64,000 nucleotides of DNA from Coregonus clupeaformis (GCF_020615455.1 NC_059215.1:53444989-53508988), one strand, 5' to 3'; positions 1 through 11,509 are shown, counted from the first letter of the stretch. Translations and numbers: made by a program. The notes: generated by a model not told the origin, from the letters alone.

Positions 1-339
1 TGTTTCTTTCTTAATCATGTCCAAACAATTGAATTGGCCTCAGGTGGACTCCAATCAAGTTGTAGTGAAATCTCAAGGATGATCAAAGGAAATTGGATGC
101 AACTGAGCTCAATTTGAAGTGTCATAGCAAAGAGGTGTGAATACTTATGTTAATTAATTATGTATTTCATTTTCAATAAATTTGCCACAATTTCTACAAA
201 CATATTTTCACTTTCTCATTACGGGGTATTGTGTGTCGATGGGTGAGAAAAAACATATATTTCATCATTTTGAATTCAGGCTTTAACACAACAATGTGGA
301 ATAAGTCAACTGGTATGAATACTTTCTGAAGGCACTGTA
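1..339. mobile_element. Tc1/mariner-like element, one end only
   Basis: Terminal part of a Tc1-like DNA transposon whose other end lies outside the window. It ends at the TIR CTTTCTGAAGGCACTGTA (TA at 338-339), and inside has family sequences such as GGGGTATTGTGTG and the CAGGTGGACTCCAATCAAG block that also flank the transposase in the copies at 908, 22261 and 49849. No coding part is present in this piece. Confidence 0.85.
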
Positions 340-654
340 TTGTTACTCATTGTGTATTTTCACAGTAAGTCAGTGAGTCAACCAATACATCACCACCACC
401 CACACCACACCACCCCATTCTATCGCCATCGGTCTCTGCCTTTTGTGGGGACTCCACTATGCCTCGGTCAACAGATTCCTGAGTCCTCTGGCAGCCTGGC
501 TGCAGGCAGAGGGAGGCTATTAATACCGTTTGTTTAGCTAGTTTCCTAGCAGGCTGCATCAAACATCGCGGCCCTCTGGCTGATTATAGCCCTCGACCCA
601 CTCGACCAGCTCGCTCCCCTGGCTACACCTGCTGAGTCAGAGAAACCCAAAGAT
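340..654. other. Unassigned intergenic stretch
   Basis: No gene, RNA or recognised repeat seen. Short open frames here lack codon signal and splice context. Confidence 0.5.
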
Positions 655-768
655 GCGTCCCAAATGGAACCCTATTCCCTTATGTAGTGCACTACTTTTG
701 ACCAGAGCCCTATGGGTCCAGGTCAAAAGCAGTGTACTACCTACGGAATAGGGTGCCATTTGGGACGC
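655..768. repeat. Hairpin repeat, copy A (full inverted repeat)
   Basis: Imperfect palindrome of about 114 bp with ends GCGTCCCAAATGG and CCATTTGGGACGC. Inner arms carry CCCTATTCC and GTGCACTACTTTTGACC with their complements. The same sequence recurs at 2824, 20748 (half), 42934, 47782 and 54421 (half). Confidence 0.85.
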
Positions 769-798
769 ACACCAAGTTAACAGCGGCGGGGACATTGC

Positions 799-890
799 CG
801 GCAGGTTCAGAGAGAGTGTCTGCAAGAAGGCCCACTGGCAGGCTCAGAAAGAGCGACTGGAATGGGACCCACTGGCCCCGCAGTGGTGAT
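799..890. repeat. Left part of a 37-bp minisatellite split by a Tc1 element
   Basis: Contains GGCAGGCTCAGAAAGAGCGA followed by CTGGAATGGGACCCACTGGC. The same units reappear as a tandem pair at 2205-2301 on the far side of the Tc1 copy, so the two parts were probably one array before insertion. Confidence 0.7.
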
Positions 891-907
891 AGGGGAAAAA
901 TTGATAG

Positions 908-2171
908 TAAGATAGTGTATTCAGACCTCTGGACATTTTGTTACGTTACAGCCTTATTCTAAAATGGATTAAATAAAACATTGTCCTCATCAATCTACAC
1001 ACAATACCCCATAATGACAAAGCGAAAACAGTTTTTTTTTACATTTTTGCTCATTTATACCTCGTTTACATAAGTATTCAGACCCTTTGCTATGATACTC
1101 AATTGAGCTCAGGTGCATCCTGTTTCCATTGATCATCCTTGATGATTCTACAATGTGATTGGAGTCTACCTGTGGTAAATTCAATTGATTGAACATGATT
1201 TGGAAAGGAACACACCTGTCTATATAAGGTCCCACAGTTGACAGTGCATGTCAGAGCAAAAACCAAGCCATGAGGTCGAAGAAGTTGTCCGTAGAGCTCC
1301 GAGACAGGATTGTGTCGAGGCACAGATCTGGGGAAGGGTACCAAAAAATGTCTGCAAGAACACAGTGGCCTCCATCATTCTTAAATAGAAGAAGTTTGGA
1401 ACCACCAAGACTGGCCGCCCGGCCAAACTGAGCAATTGGGGGAGAAGTGCCTTGGTCAGGGAGGTGACCAAGAACCCGATGGTCACTCTGACAGAGCTCC
1501 TGAGTTCCTCTGTGGAGATGGGAGAACCTTTCAGAAGGACATTCATCTCTGCAGCACTACACCAATCATGCCTTTATGGTAGAGTGGCCAGACGGAAGCC
1601 ACTCCTCAGTAAAAGGCACATGACAGCCCGCTTGGAGTTTGCCTACGGTGAAGCATGGTGGTGGCAGCATCATGCTGTGGGGAAGTTTTTTTAGCTGCAG
1701 GGACAGGGAGACTAGTCAGGATCGAGGGAAAGAAGAATGGAGCAAAGTACAGAGAGATCCTTGATGAAAACCTGCTCCAGAGGGCTCAGGACCTCAGACT
1801 GGGGCAAAGGTTCACCTTCCAACAGGACAATGACCCTAAGCACACAGCCAAGACAACGCAGGAGTGGCTTCGGGACAAGTCTCTGAATGTCCTTGACTGA
1901 ACCAGCCAGAGCTGGATCAAACATCCCTGGAGAGACCTGAAAATAGATGTGCAGCGATGCTCCCCATCCAACCTGAATACTTACGTTAATGTAATTTTTC
2001 ATTTGTAATAATTTAGCAAACATTTCTAAAAATCTGTTTTTGCTTTGTCAGTATGGGGTATTGTGTGTAGATTGCGGATTTGTATTCATTTAATCCATTT
2101 TAGAATAAGGCTGTAACGTAACAAAATGTGGAAAAAGTCAAGGGTTCTGAATACTTTCCGAGGGTACTGTA
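908..2171 (+). mobile_element. Tc1/mariner-like element with decayed transposase
   Basis: A degenerate copy of the family whose full TIR reads ACAGTGCCTTCGGAAAGTAT. The left end is eroded (GTATTCAGACCTCTGGAC) and the right end is AATACTTTCCGAGGGTACTG followed by TA. Transposase remains run on the + strand from the ATGAGGTCGAAG start at about 1270 (residues like LSVELRDRIVSRHRSG) to the FQQDNDPKHTAKTTQEWL catalytic block near 1830-1875. The coding part has internal deletions, notably between the helix-turn-helix and the first catalytic aspartate region, and several frameshifts, so it cannot make an active enzyme. Confidence 0.85.
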
Positions 2172-2204
2172 TACGGATATTACTGTATTTTTTACCACTG
2201 GATT

Positions 2205-2301
2205 AGGGCCCACTGGCAGGCTCAGAGAGAGCGACTGGAATGGGGCTCACTTGCAGGCTCAGAGAGAGCGACTGGAATGGGACCCACTGGCCCGGCAGAC
2301 G
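2205..2301. repeat. Right part of the 37-bp minisatellite
   Basis: Two tandem 37-bp units containing GGCTCAGAGAGAGCGACTGG, matching 799-890 on the left of the Tc1 insertion. Confidence 0.75.
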
Positions 2302-2823
2302 TTTCCATGTCACCTTGGATGAATGGAGGCTAAAATAGATGGGTGGACTGACTTAGGTTCTGACTCACATGGATGGATCCCATGTCTGAAATAGATAGAA
2401 TGAAATTGATCGGAGCATAACGTCAAATACATAATGCCAAATACATAGGCTAATGTGGCAAATACTTTTTCAAGTATTTGGGGTGTGCTTGATTTAGCTT
2501 TGGAGTTAACTATTCCATTGCTTCCATTGTACCAGGGCAAACAAACTAGGCCTATATCAAGTTAACTCAACAGATCTGTTCCAGCTTCCTCTCTCTTGCT
2601 CCTTCCAGATGTTGCCTCCCCCCAGATGATTTGCTCACACACACAGCCAGTTAGCCCGCACCCTGAGTATAACGAGTTGCTGGTGTATGTTGTTTGTCGA
2701 CGGACTGAACTCACACTCGCACATCTATGCACAAATAGACTCAGAGGATTGTGTTTAGTGTGAGAGGCCTGGCACCAGCCTGTTGTATTGACTTGATGCT
2801 CTCTGCTCCACAGACAGGCTGCT
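2302..2823. other. Unassigned intergenic stretch
   Basis: No gene or known repeat recognised. Contains a short inverted motif AAATACATAATGCCAAATAC but no open frame with coding character. Confidence 0.5.
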
Positions 2824-2946
2824 GCAACCCAAATGGCACCCTATTCCCTACATAGTGTGCTACTTTTGACCAGAGCAGGCTCTAGTCAAAAGTACTCTGC
2901 TCAAAAGTAGTGCACTATATAGGGAATAGGGTGCCATTTGGGATGC
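2824..2946. repeat. Hairpin repeat, copy B (full inverted repeat)
   Basis: About 123-bp palindrome. The left arm carries CCCAAATGGCACCCTATTCC, and the right arm ends GGAATAGGGTGCCATTTGGG. The centre includes GACCAGAGCAGGCTCTAGTC, itself a smaller palindrome. Same family as copy A. Confidence 0.88.
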
Positions 2947-3092
2947 AGTCACAGAGTGTGAGGGCTGTTCGGAATCAAGCCGCTCAGCCGATTTTGTATG
3001 TGTTGTGTTTCCTCCTTTGATCTCACTGAGAAGGGATGGGCCAGCCTGCTTTTTACAGGCAAACAAGATGCAGCCATTCCATTTTTTTTCAT

Positions 3093-5402
3093 TAGGAAAT
3101 TAAGCAGGGGGGAGGGGGAGGGGGAGAGGGAGAGAGGGAGAGGGAGGGAGGGAGAGAGAGGGAGAGGGAGGGAGAGAGAGAGAGGGAGGGAGAGAGAGAG
3201 AGCGAGTTGGGGAGGGGGAGGGAGAGAGAAAGTTGGGGAGAGAGAGAGAGTTGGGGAGGGGGGGAGAGAGTTGGGGAGGGGGGAGAGAGAGAGTTGGGGA
3301 GGGAGAGAGGGAGAGAGGGAGAAAGAGTTGGAGGGGGAGAGAGAGAGTTGGAGACGGAGGGAGGGAGAGAGAGAGAGTTGGGGAGGGTGGAGGGAGAGAG
3401 TTGGGGAGGGGGGGAGGGAGAGAGAGAGAGAGTTGGGGAGGGAGAGAGAGAGAGTTGGGGAGGGAGAGAGAGAGAGTTGGGGAGGGAGAGAGAGTTGGGG
3501 AGGGAGAGAGAGAGAGAGAGTTGGGGAGGGAGGGGGAGAGTTGGAGGGGGGAGGGGGAGAGAGAGAGTTGGAGACGGAGGGGGAGAGAGAGAGAGTTGGG
3601 GAGGGGGGAGGGAGAGAGAAAGTTGGGGAGAGAGAGTTGGGGAGGGGGAGATAGATGGGGAGGGGGGAGAGAGAGGGAGAGAGAGAGAGATTTGGGGAGG
3701 GAGAGAGGGAGAAAGAGTTGGAGGGGGAGAGAGAGAGTTGGAGACGGAGGGAGGGAGAGAGAGAGTTGGGGAGGGTGGAGGGAGAGAGAGAGTTGGGGAG
3801 GGAGAGAGAGAGTTGGGGAGGGAGAGAGAGAGTTGGGGAGGGAGAGAGTTGGGGAGGGAGAGAGAGTTGGGGAGGGAGAGAGAGAGAGTTGGGGAGGGAG
3901 GGGGAGAGTTGGAGGGGGACGGAGGGGGGAGAGAGAGAGTTGGAGACGGAGGGGGAGGGAGAGAGAGTTGGAGACGGAGGGGGAGGGGAAGAGAGTGGGA
4001 GACGGAGGGGGTGGGAGACGGAGGGGGGAGGGAGGGAGAGAGAGAGAGAGTTTGAGACGGAGGGGAGAGGGAGAGTTGGAGACGGAGGGGGTAGGGAGAG
4101 AGAGAGTTGGAGACGGAGGGGGGAGGGAGAGAGAGTTTGAGACGGAGGGGGAGGGAGAGAGAGAGTTGGAGACGGAGGGGGGAGGGGGGAGGGAGAGAGA
4201 GTTGGAGACGGAGGGAGAGTTGGAGACGGAGGGGGAGGGAGAGGGAGAGTTGGAGACGGGGGGAGGGAGAGAGAGTTTGAGACGGAGGGGGAGGGAGAGA
4301 GAGAGTTTGAGACGGAGGGGGGAGGGAGAGAGAGAGTTGGAGACGGAGGGGGGAGGGAGAGAGTTGGAGACGGAGGGGGGAGGGAGAGAGAGAGTTGGAG
4401 ACGGAGGGGGAGGGGGAGGGAGAGAGGGAGTTGGAGGGGGGAGGGAGAGAGAGTTGGAGACGGAGGTGGGAGGGAGAGAGAGAGTTGGAGACGGAGGGGG
4501 AGGGAGGGAGAGAGGGAGTTGGAGGGGGAGGGAGAGAGGGAGTTGGAGGGGGGAGGGAGGGAGAGAGAGAGAGTTGGAGACGGAGGGAGAGCGAGAGAGA
4601 GAGAGAGTTGGAGACGGAGGGGGAGGGAGAGAGAGAGAGTTGGAGGGGGACGGAGGGAGAGAGAGAGTTGGAGACGGAGGGGGAGGGAGAGAGTTGGAGA
4701 CGGAGGGAGGGAGAGAGAAAGTGAGAGAGAGAGTTGGAGACGGAGGGGGGAGGGAGGGAGGGAGAGAGAGTTGGAGACGGAGGGGGGAGGGAGGGAGAGT
4801 TGGAGAGAGGGGGAGAGAGAGCGAGGGAGGGGGAGAGAGAGCGAGGGAGAGAGAGCTGGAGACAGAGGGAGAGAGACGCGGAGAGGGAGTAGGAGGGAGG
4901 GAGACGGAGGGAGAGTTGGAGACGGAGGGAGGGAGGGAGAGTTGGAGACGGAGGGAGAGAGAGTTGGAGGGAGAGTTGGAGTTGGAGACGGAGGGAGGGA
5001 GGGAGAGAGACGGAGGGAGGGAGGGAGGGAGAGAGACGGAGGGAGAGAGACGGAGGGAGGGAGGGAGGGAGGGAGGGAGAGAGACGGAGGGAGGGAGGGA
5101 GGGAGAGAGAGAGAGAGATGGAAGGAGGGAGAGACGGACGGACGGAGGGAGAGAGAGACGGACGGACGGAGGGAGGGAGGGAGAGAGGGACGGACGGACG
5201 GAGGGAGGGAGGGAGGGAGGGAGGGAGGGAGGGAGGGAGGGAGAGAGAGACGGACGGACGGAGGGAGAGAGAGACGGACGGACACATGGAGGGAGAGAGA
5301 TGGAGGGAGAGAGATGGAGGGAGAGAGATGGAGGGAGAGAGGGACAGACAGACGGGAAGGAGGGAGAGAGAGAGAGACGGACGGACGGAGGGAGGGAGGG
5401 AG
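3093..5402. repeat. 2.3 kb purine-rich (GA/GGGA) low-complexity array
   Basis: Almost pure purine on the + strand. Three zones are visible: units with GAGAGAGTTGGGGAGGGAG (about 3190-3900), units with GAGTTGGAGACGGAGGGGG (about 3900-4990), then GGGAGGGAGAGAGACGGACG (about 5000-5400). Very long open frames occur on both strands only because the repeat lacks stop codons; they have no start context, domains or splice structure. The hAT element at 5403 is inserted in this array. Confidence 0.95.
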
Positions 5403-8368
5403 CAGGCCCGGCGGCAGGATTAACTCGGCAAGGGGGCATCAGAAATGACTAAGGCGGCATAACTATTTTCGCTTGCTAATAACACAGGATGGATAATAAT
5501 CGATAGTACAATTACACACAATGTATTTGCAGCCACGCACGGCTGTCTTGCCGCAAGAAGACAGGCTACTGCACCGCTTTACAAACATGGACAACCGGCT
5601 CGAGAAATTGCAAGTTATGACCGCTACACAGCTACATGCACAATACCCATCAATCCAATGCAAAACAGTTGCTAATTACCGTAATAACACTTCCTCATGC
5701 CAATACAATGCATTTCCAATCGCGGAAAGCAAACAGTAATGTACAATGCACAATGCACTACCATGACTTATCGGTACAATGCAGTTTGGACGCAGCTACC
5801 AATCTGTCTTCCCACAAGAGTGCCTGTATGATAACAGAGAAATTAGTATTCCATAGCAACGAGTTGTTTATGGCAACACTATAGCTACATCGTTACTCAA
5901 CCATTGGTCAAGGTCTGCCCACCCTCATCAATGTAATGCAAAGCACCTCTTCTACCATATAAAACAACATTAAAAACAATCTGATTATATTATTAACCAA
6001 ACATTTCCAATCCAATCATATCACAGAAATCAAGCAGTAGGCTTGGCAGCAACGCCAATAAAGAAAATCACGTCTTCGCCTATTTCTGACGTTTGCCACT
6101 CATTTCCAAAAGCTAGCAAATAACTAAATAATACAAGCCCAGCCAGGCTGCCTGTTCTTACCCAGATTCAAGAGTTGTAGCTGCCTTGATGCTGTGTTGA
6201 ACCTCCTCAGCAGTCTCTCGTTCCACTCCCCACGGAATTTGCTTGTATGATCCCTCTCAAATGCCAGTTGAATCAGCTGCGCTTTCCTCCTGTGCAACAT
6301 GCTCCCTCTCTGCTCACTGAATACGTTTTTCAATGTTGAAAAAATTGTTCTCGCAAGTTGCCGTGGATGCTCCAAATGTTATTCCCAGCTTCAATGCCAT
6401 CATCACAGTAGACATTGCTGTTAGAGGCCCGGAGTATCTATCCAAAAATGCTCTGCATAGTCCATTTTTCTTCTCCAGATCGGGTGATTTCAGTCTGTAG
6501 AAACTGGCATGCGACAGTAAACTCAGCTTCTACAAAGTCTCCTGAGATTATGTCCAGCAGTGGTTTCACCTTTTCCACATCCATAAAGGTTTCATTCTCT
6601 GGGTGCAAGGCACACAGGGCCTCAACAAGTTGGCTGTTTCGTTGGTTAAATCTTGCTGACATTTCTCCCAGTACAGCATCCAGAGTGCTGAAAAACAGTA
6701 TGTTGCACTCCCTCTCATTGTCCTCTTCTTGCTAGCCCATTTGTTGTTTCCACCACATGTTCTTTCAGATTACTTCTCACTACTCTTTGCCGTTTGCTTG
6801 GAGCGGGGGTGTCCTTGTGCTTGTATTTCTCCCATAACTCATCAAACTCACTGTCATGTCGCAGTCTTTTCACGCAAATTGTGGGCACTGCGGACGACTC
6901 GGATGCCAGTGTGCAGATCAGTTGCTTCAGCCTGAAGTAACTTGTTAGGGGGGTCAAGCAGGCTGAGGACTTTGTGGACCATGAAGGCAATTAATCTGAA
7001 GCTCGGCTCGGAAACAGCTTTCAATAGGCCCACAGCCTCAAGTCGCACCTCTGTACCGTAGGTGCGGGTACTCTCGATTTCTCTGAGCAGGTGGATGATG
7101 CTGTCCAGAGATTTTATAGTGACACTCACCGTGGCTAGATGACCAACCAGTCCATCGCTGCTCAAGCAGCCGTTTCAGTTTATCTCCAGTATATTGGGCA
7201 GCCACAGTTGGTTTCCTGAGAAACTTGTAAAGGGAATTACACACATTAAAAAAGTCCTCCAATGCACCCTCAGATGACATAGCGTTGCACTATGACTAAA
7301 TGCAGCTGGTGGTTAAAGCAATGCACATACGGCACTTCCCGATTCAGCTTGTCCTGCACTACCCTTTGCATGCCCCCATGTTTACCAGACATCACACTGG
7401 CCCCATCATAACATTGACTAAGAATCTTCTCGGCGCTAAGGCCAAGATTTGTTAGCTCTGACAGGACCAAGTTAGTCAGCGGTAAAGCATCACATTCTTT
7501 ACTCGTTGCCATTGACTGTAGTCGCTCACAAACGTGAATGTTTTCGCCCACATAACAGAGTACAATTGAAATGTTCTCGCACCCGGTTGGATCTTTAGTC
7601 CCATCCACTTTAAGTGTGTACCATGAATCACCTACTTCCTTTACAATTTCCTCTGTGACTACCTCACTCATGAGCCCAATTATTTTGTTCTGGATGCCAC
7701 GAGATGTGTATGTGGCATTGCGGGGAATTGTGCTTAAGGCACTAGCAAGTTCCTTGACTTCCTGAGTGTATAATCTAACATCGCCAAGAATAGTCCACCT
7801 CCCCTCTTGCATCCAAAGTTCCCCTGAGAGGAAGCTCGTTGACAGCAAGAAATTCCACAATGTCCACAATCGATGACAAATACATACGATTTCTTGCAAG
7901 CTGTGCAGAATTCACAAGTGTTGAAATATCCGCTCCCTGTGCATTCCTTGCTTGTCTTTCTGTCCAAAGTACCATGCATTTCAAATGTTCTTTGCTTGGT
8001 GCGTGCCTCCCCAGTCCCTTTTTGCTATCAATGGCATGTCGCCAGTTATTATATCCAGTTTGGGTGAATGCCTTATCAGTGTTAGCATTGGAGCCGATGT
8101 TACATTTTCGACAAGGATAGCAGAAAGCTGCATTTGCCTTGCAGGAATATTCCAGTCACCCTCTGCCTTTGAACCACGCACTACAAAATGCACGTTTTCT
8201 CCCACAGTACATGCTGGTTGGGTATTTCCCCAGACAAACCGGCACTGGCTCCTCATCACTGAGGTTGTCAGGCACTAATGGAGGTGACGGTGCTTGTAAT
8301 ATCCTGGTGGTGCTGCTGCTAGGTTCGGTCTTGGCGGCTGCAGGCCCCTCCTCGGGTTGGTTACCTCC

Positions 8369-10095
8369 TACAGTGAGGGAAAAAAGTATTTGATCCCCTG
8401 CTGATTTTGTACGTTTGCCCACTGACAAAGACATGATCGGTCTATAATTTTAATGGTAGGTTTATTTGAACAGTGAGAGACAGAATAACAACAACAAAAT
8501 CCAGAAAAACACATGTCAAAAATGTTATAAATTGATTTGCATTTTAATGAGGGAAATAAGTATTTGACCCCTCTGCAAAACATGACTTAGTACTTGGTGG
8601 CAAAACCCTTGTTGGCAATCACAGAGGTCAGACGTTTCTTGTAGTTGGCCACCAGGTTTGCACACATCTCAGGAGGGATTTTGTTCCACTCCTCTTTGCA
8701 GATCTTCTCCAAGTCATTAAGGTTTCGAGGCTGACGTTTGGCAACTCGAACCTTCAGCTCCCTCCACATATTTTCTATGGGATTAAGGTCTGGAGACTGG
8801 CTAGGCCACTCCAGGACCTTAATGTGCTTTTTCTTGAGCCACTCATTTACATTTACATTTTAGTCATTTAGCAGACGCTCTTATCCAGAGCGACTTACAT
8901 GAGCAATTAGGGTTAAGTGCCTTGCTTAAGGGCACATCGACAGATTTTTCACCTAGTCGGCTCGGGGATTAGAACCAGAGACCTTTCGGTTACTGGCACA
9001 ACGCTCTTACCCACTAAGCTACCTGCCGCCCACTCCTTTGTTGCCTTGGCTGTTTGTTTTGGGTCATTGTCATGCTGGAATACCCATCCACGACCCATTT
9101 TCAATGCCCTGGCTGAGGGAAGGAGGTTCTCATGGCCCCGTCCATCGTCCCTTTGATGCGGTGAAGTTGTCCTGTCCCCTTAGCAGAAAAACTTCCCCAA
9201 AGCATAATGTTTCCACCTCCATGTTTGACGGTGGGGATGGTGTTCTTGGGGTCATAGGCAGCATTCCTCCTGCTCCAAACACGACGAGTTGAGTTGATGC
9301 CAAAGAGCTCGATTTTGTTCTCATCTGACCACAACACTTTCACCCAGTTCTCCTCTGAATCATTCAGATGTTCATTGGCAAACTTCAGACGGCCCTGTAT
9401 ATGTGCTTTATTGAGCAGGGGGACCTTGCGGGCGCTGCAGGATTTCAGTCCTTCACGGCGTAGTGTGTTACCAATTATTTTCTTGGTGACTATGGTCCCA
9501 GCTGCCTTGAGATCATTGACAAGATCCTCCCGTATAGTTCTGGGCTGATTCCTCACCGTTCTCATGATCATTGCAACTCCACAAGGTGAGATCTTGCATG
9601 GAGCCCCAGGCCGAGGGAGATTGACAGTTATTTTGTGTTTCTTCCATTTGCGAATGATCACACCAACTGTTGTCACCTGTCTTGTAGCCCATTCCAGCCT
9701 TGTGTAGGTCTATAATCTTGTCCCTGCCATCCTTGGAGAGCTCTTTGGTATTGGCCATGGTGGAGAGTTTGGAATCTGATTGATTGATTGCTTCTGTGGA
9801 CAGGTGTCTTTTATACAAGTAACAAGCTGAGATTAGGAGCACTCCCTTTAAGAGTGTGCTCCTAATCTCAGCTCGTTACCTGTATAAAAGACACCTGGGA
9901 GCCAGAAATCTTTCTGATTGAGAGGGGGTCAAATACTTATTTCCCTCATTAAAATGCAAATCAATTTATAAAAAAATTTACATGCGTTTTTCTGGCCCTC
10001 ACTGTTCAAATAAACCTACCATTAAAATTATAGACTGATCATTTCTTTGTCAGTGGGCAAATGTACAAAATCAAATACTTTTTTCCCTCACTGTA
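8369..10095 (-). mobile_element. Tc1/mariner-like element, TIR type CAGTGAGGGAAAAAAGTATT
   Basis: Both ends are present: TACAGTGAGGGAAAAAAGTA at 8369 and the complementary end at 10095, with TA on each side. Removing it restores the hAT reading frame through PPGDI-GGNQPEE. Transposase pieces lie on the minus strand: N terminus from ATG 9758 (MANTKELSKDGRDKIIDLHK), helix-turn-helix and first catalytic region at 9676-9101 (VLWSDENKIELFG, KHGGGNIMLWG), and the C terminus at 8769-8587 (MWRELKVRVAKRQPRNLNDL). A small deletion near 9680 shifts the frame, and a SINE splits the C-terminal part. A Tc1 transposase is usually about 340 residues with a DDE triad; this one is dead. Confidence 0.92.
8845..9030 (-). 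mobile_element. tRNA-derived SINE (V-SINE-like) inserted in the Tc1 element
   Basis: Minus strand: starts GGCGGCAGGTAGCTTAGTGG (tRNA-like A box), has GGTTCTAATCC (B box), a core GATGTGCCCTTAAGCAAGGC, and ends in the tail AAGAGCGTCTGCTAAATGAC plus A/T-rich sequence. A 5-bp target duplication CACTC flanks it (8840-8844 and 9031-9035). The related Tc1 copy at 11602 keeps the uninterrupted target GCCACTCCTT. Confidence 0.92.
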
Positions 10096-10595
10096 TGTCA
10101 CCAGGCGGCAAGACGGTTAGCCAGGTGCCTTTGCTGCTGGGCTCGGCTGCCTTGGCCTCTGTGGCAGGCTTCTCCCCCTCCCCTACGCTTTGATCCGATG
10201 CTGCCGTTGTGCCCTGGCGAAGCCACTTTCTAATATCCATCATGCTATCAGCTACCTACCTAACTGTTAACATTAGCTACATTCCATCTAGCTGCGCGGT
10301 TAACTTTTTTTCTCCGTACTACATAACTTTGAAAGTAAACCTAAATGGTCAAATTGACCCCACCCTTCTACTGTGAAGGCCAATCAAAAGTAGTTTTTTT
10401 TCAACTGGTAAAACGTGTATGATGTACGTATGATGCGTGCAAGGGAGTTGCGTGAATGAAGCATACACAACAAATCGGTTGGGCATGATGGAGGGGGCAG
10501 ATTGTGGGACAGAATAGGGATACAAAACTGAGGGGGCAAAATATTCAAACTAAGGGGGCATTGCCCCCTTCTGCACCCTTGTGGCGCCGTGCTTG

Positions 10596-10742
10596 TGAGG
10601 GAGGGAGGGAGAGACCGGGGGTTTGAGTGTAAGAACAGAGGGTGAGACAGACAGACGGAGGAAGAGAGAGACTGAGGGAGGGAGGGACAGACTGCGGGAG
10701 GGAGAGACAGACGGAGGGAGAGACAAGGAAAGAAAGAGATGA
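10596..10742. repeat. GA-rich microsatellite, right flank of the hAT insertion
   Basis: GAGGGAGGGAGGGAGAGACC and GACAGACAGACGGAGG units, like the end of the 3093-5402 array. Probably the other half of the array split by the hAT element. Confidence 0.75.
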
Positions 10743-10790
10743 GACACATAATGGTTAATATTACAACCTGCCCTGACCGCATGATTGACA

Positions 10791-10880
10791 TTTACATTTA
10801 AGTCATTTAGCAGACGCTCTTATCCAGAGCGACTTACAAATTGATGCATTCATTTTATGATAGCCAGTGGGACAACCACT
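10791..10880 (-). mobile_element. 3' end fragment of an RSg-1/L2-like LINE
   Basis: Minus strand reads GGTTGTCCCACTGGCTATCA and ends in AAGAGCGTCTGCTAAATGAC. It matches the 3' end of the LINE at 34853-37385, so it is a heavily 5'-truncated copy rather than a SINE (no tRNA head). Confidence 0.7.
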
Positions 10881-11069
10881 CCTTTTTTTATTTTTATGGG
10901 GGGGGTGGGAGTGGGGGTAGAAGGATTACTGTTATACTATTTCAGGTATTCCTTAAAGAGGTAGGGTAGTCTCTATATCTGCCTTGAGCTGCTCTTGTGA
11001 GTGGAAGGCAGGGCAGGCTGCTGAAATCATGTTGGCTGCTTGGTTCAGGGCGAGTAACTGGCGTCAGAG

Positions 11070-11420
11070 TAGGGAGAGGGAGAGAACGTCAGACAAGGGA
11101 GAGAAAGAGGGAGGGAGAGAACATCAGACTAGGGAGAGAACATCAGACTAGGGAGAGAAAGAGGGAGGGAGAGAACATCAGACTAGGGAGAGAAAGAGGG
11201 AGGGAGAGAACATCAGACTAGGGAGAGAAAGAGGGAGGGAGAGAACATCAGACTAGGGAGAGAAAGAGGGAGGGAGAGAACATCAGACTAGGGAGAGAAA
11301 GAGGGAGGGAGAGAACATCAGACTAGGGAGAGAAAGAGGGAGGGAGAGAACATCAGACTAGGGAGAGAAAGAGGGAGGGAGAGAACATCAGACTAGGGAG
11401 AGAAAGAGGGAGGGAGAGAA
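11070..11420. repeat. 35-bp minisatellite, about 9 copies
   Basis: Period 35 (CATCAGACTA recurs at 11176, 11211 and onward); units contain AGAAAGAGGGAGGGAGAGAA. Copies are almost identical. Confidence 0.92.
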
Positions 11421-11421
11421 G

Positions 11422-11509
11422 AAACATGGACTGACTTCAGTACCGGAAAGCGGCCCACACATTGTAGGCTATAATCTGTCCCACTTGATCATGATAAGTG
11501 CTACTAAAA
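11422..11509. repeat. Left arm of an inverted repeat around the Tc1 element
   Basis: Contains CATGGACTGACTTCAGTACC and CCCACTTGATCATGATAAGT. The reverse complement is at 13227-13312 with only a few mismatches over nearly 90 bp. Confidence 0.85.

Larger units (their letters stand above)
6124..10243 (-). pseudogene. hAT transposase (ZMYM1/THAP12-like), broken
   Basis: Reading the minus strand, the frame opens at ATG 10243 (MMDIRKWLRQG), is cut by the Tc1 insertion at 10095-8369, and resumes at 8368 (GGNQPEEGP). Next come a TTF-type zinc-binding region (around 8165-8100, residues FCYPCRKC), the DUF4371/RNase H-like core with SWYTLKVDGTKDPTG (about 7630-7580), CYDGASVMSGKHGG (about 7420-7360) and VHCFNHQLHL (about 7330-7300), then a C-terminal part ending near 6160 with FERDHTSKFRGEWNERLLRR. 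Such proteins cut and paste hAT DNA; related copies are domesticated in vertebrates. Several frameshifts and stops (for example near 8165, 7140 and 6720) separate the fragments, so this copy is inactive. The exact C terminus is uncertain. Confidence 0.8.
5403..10595 (-). mobile_element. hAT-like DNA transposon (ZMYM1/THAP12-like), interrupted by a Tc1 element
   Basis: Element on the minus strand with imperfect terminal inverted repeats CAGGCCCGGCGGCA (5403) and, read inward on the minus strand, CAAGCACGGCGCCA (10595). Both ends continue with an AAGGGGGCA motif. The 8 bp outside are GGAGGGAG on the left and TGAGGGAG on the right, a 7/8 match that suits a hAT 8-bp target duplication inside GA-rich DNA. 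Left subterminal sequence 5403-6123 and right 10244-10595 are non-coding. A Tc1 element occupies 8369-10095, and a SINE sits inside that. Family assignment rests on the transposase text. Confidence 0.75.

Noticed and set aside
2949..5452. Open frames up to about 780 codons on both strands in the GA-rich array
   Set aside because: Ser/Leu/Pro or Gly/Arg/Glu-only translations in several frames at once arise from a purine repeat that lacks stop codons; no domain, splice or start context.
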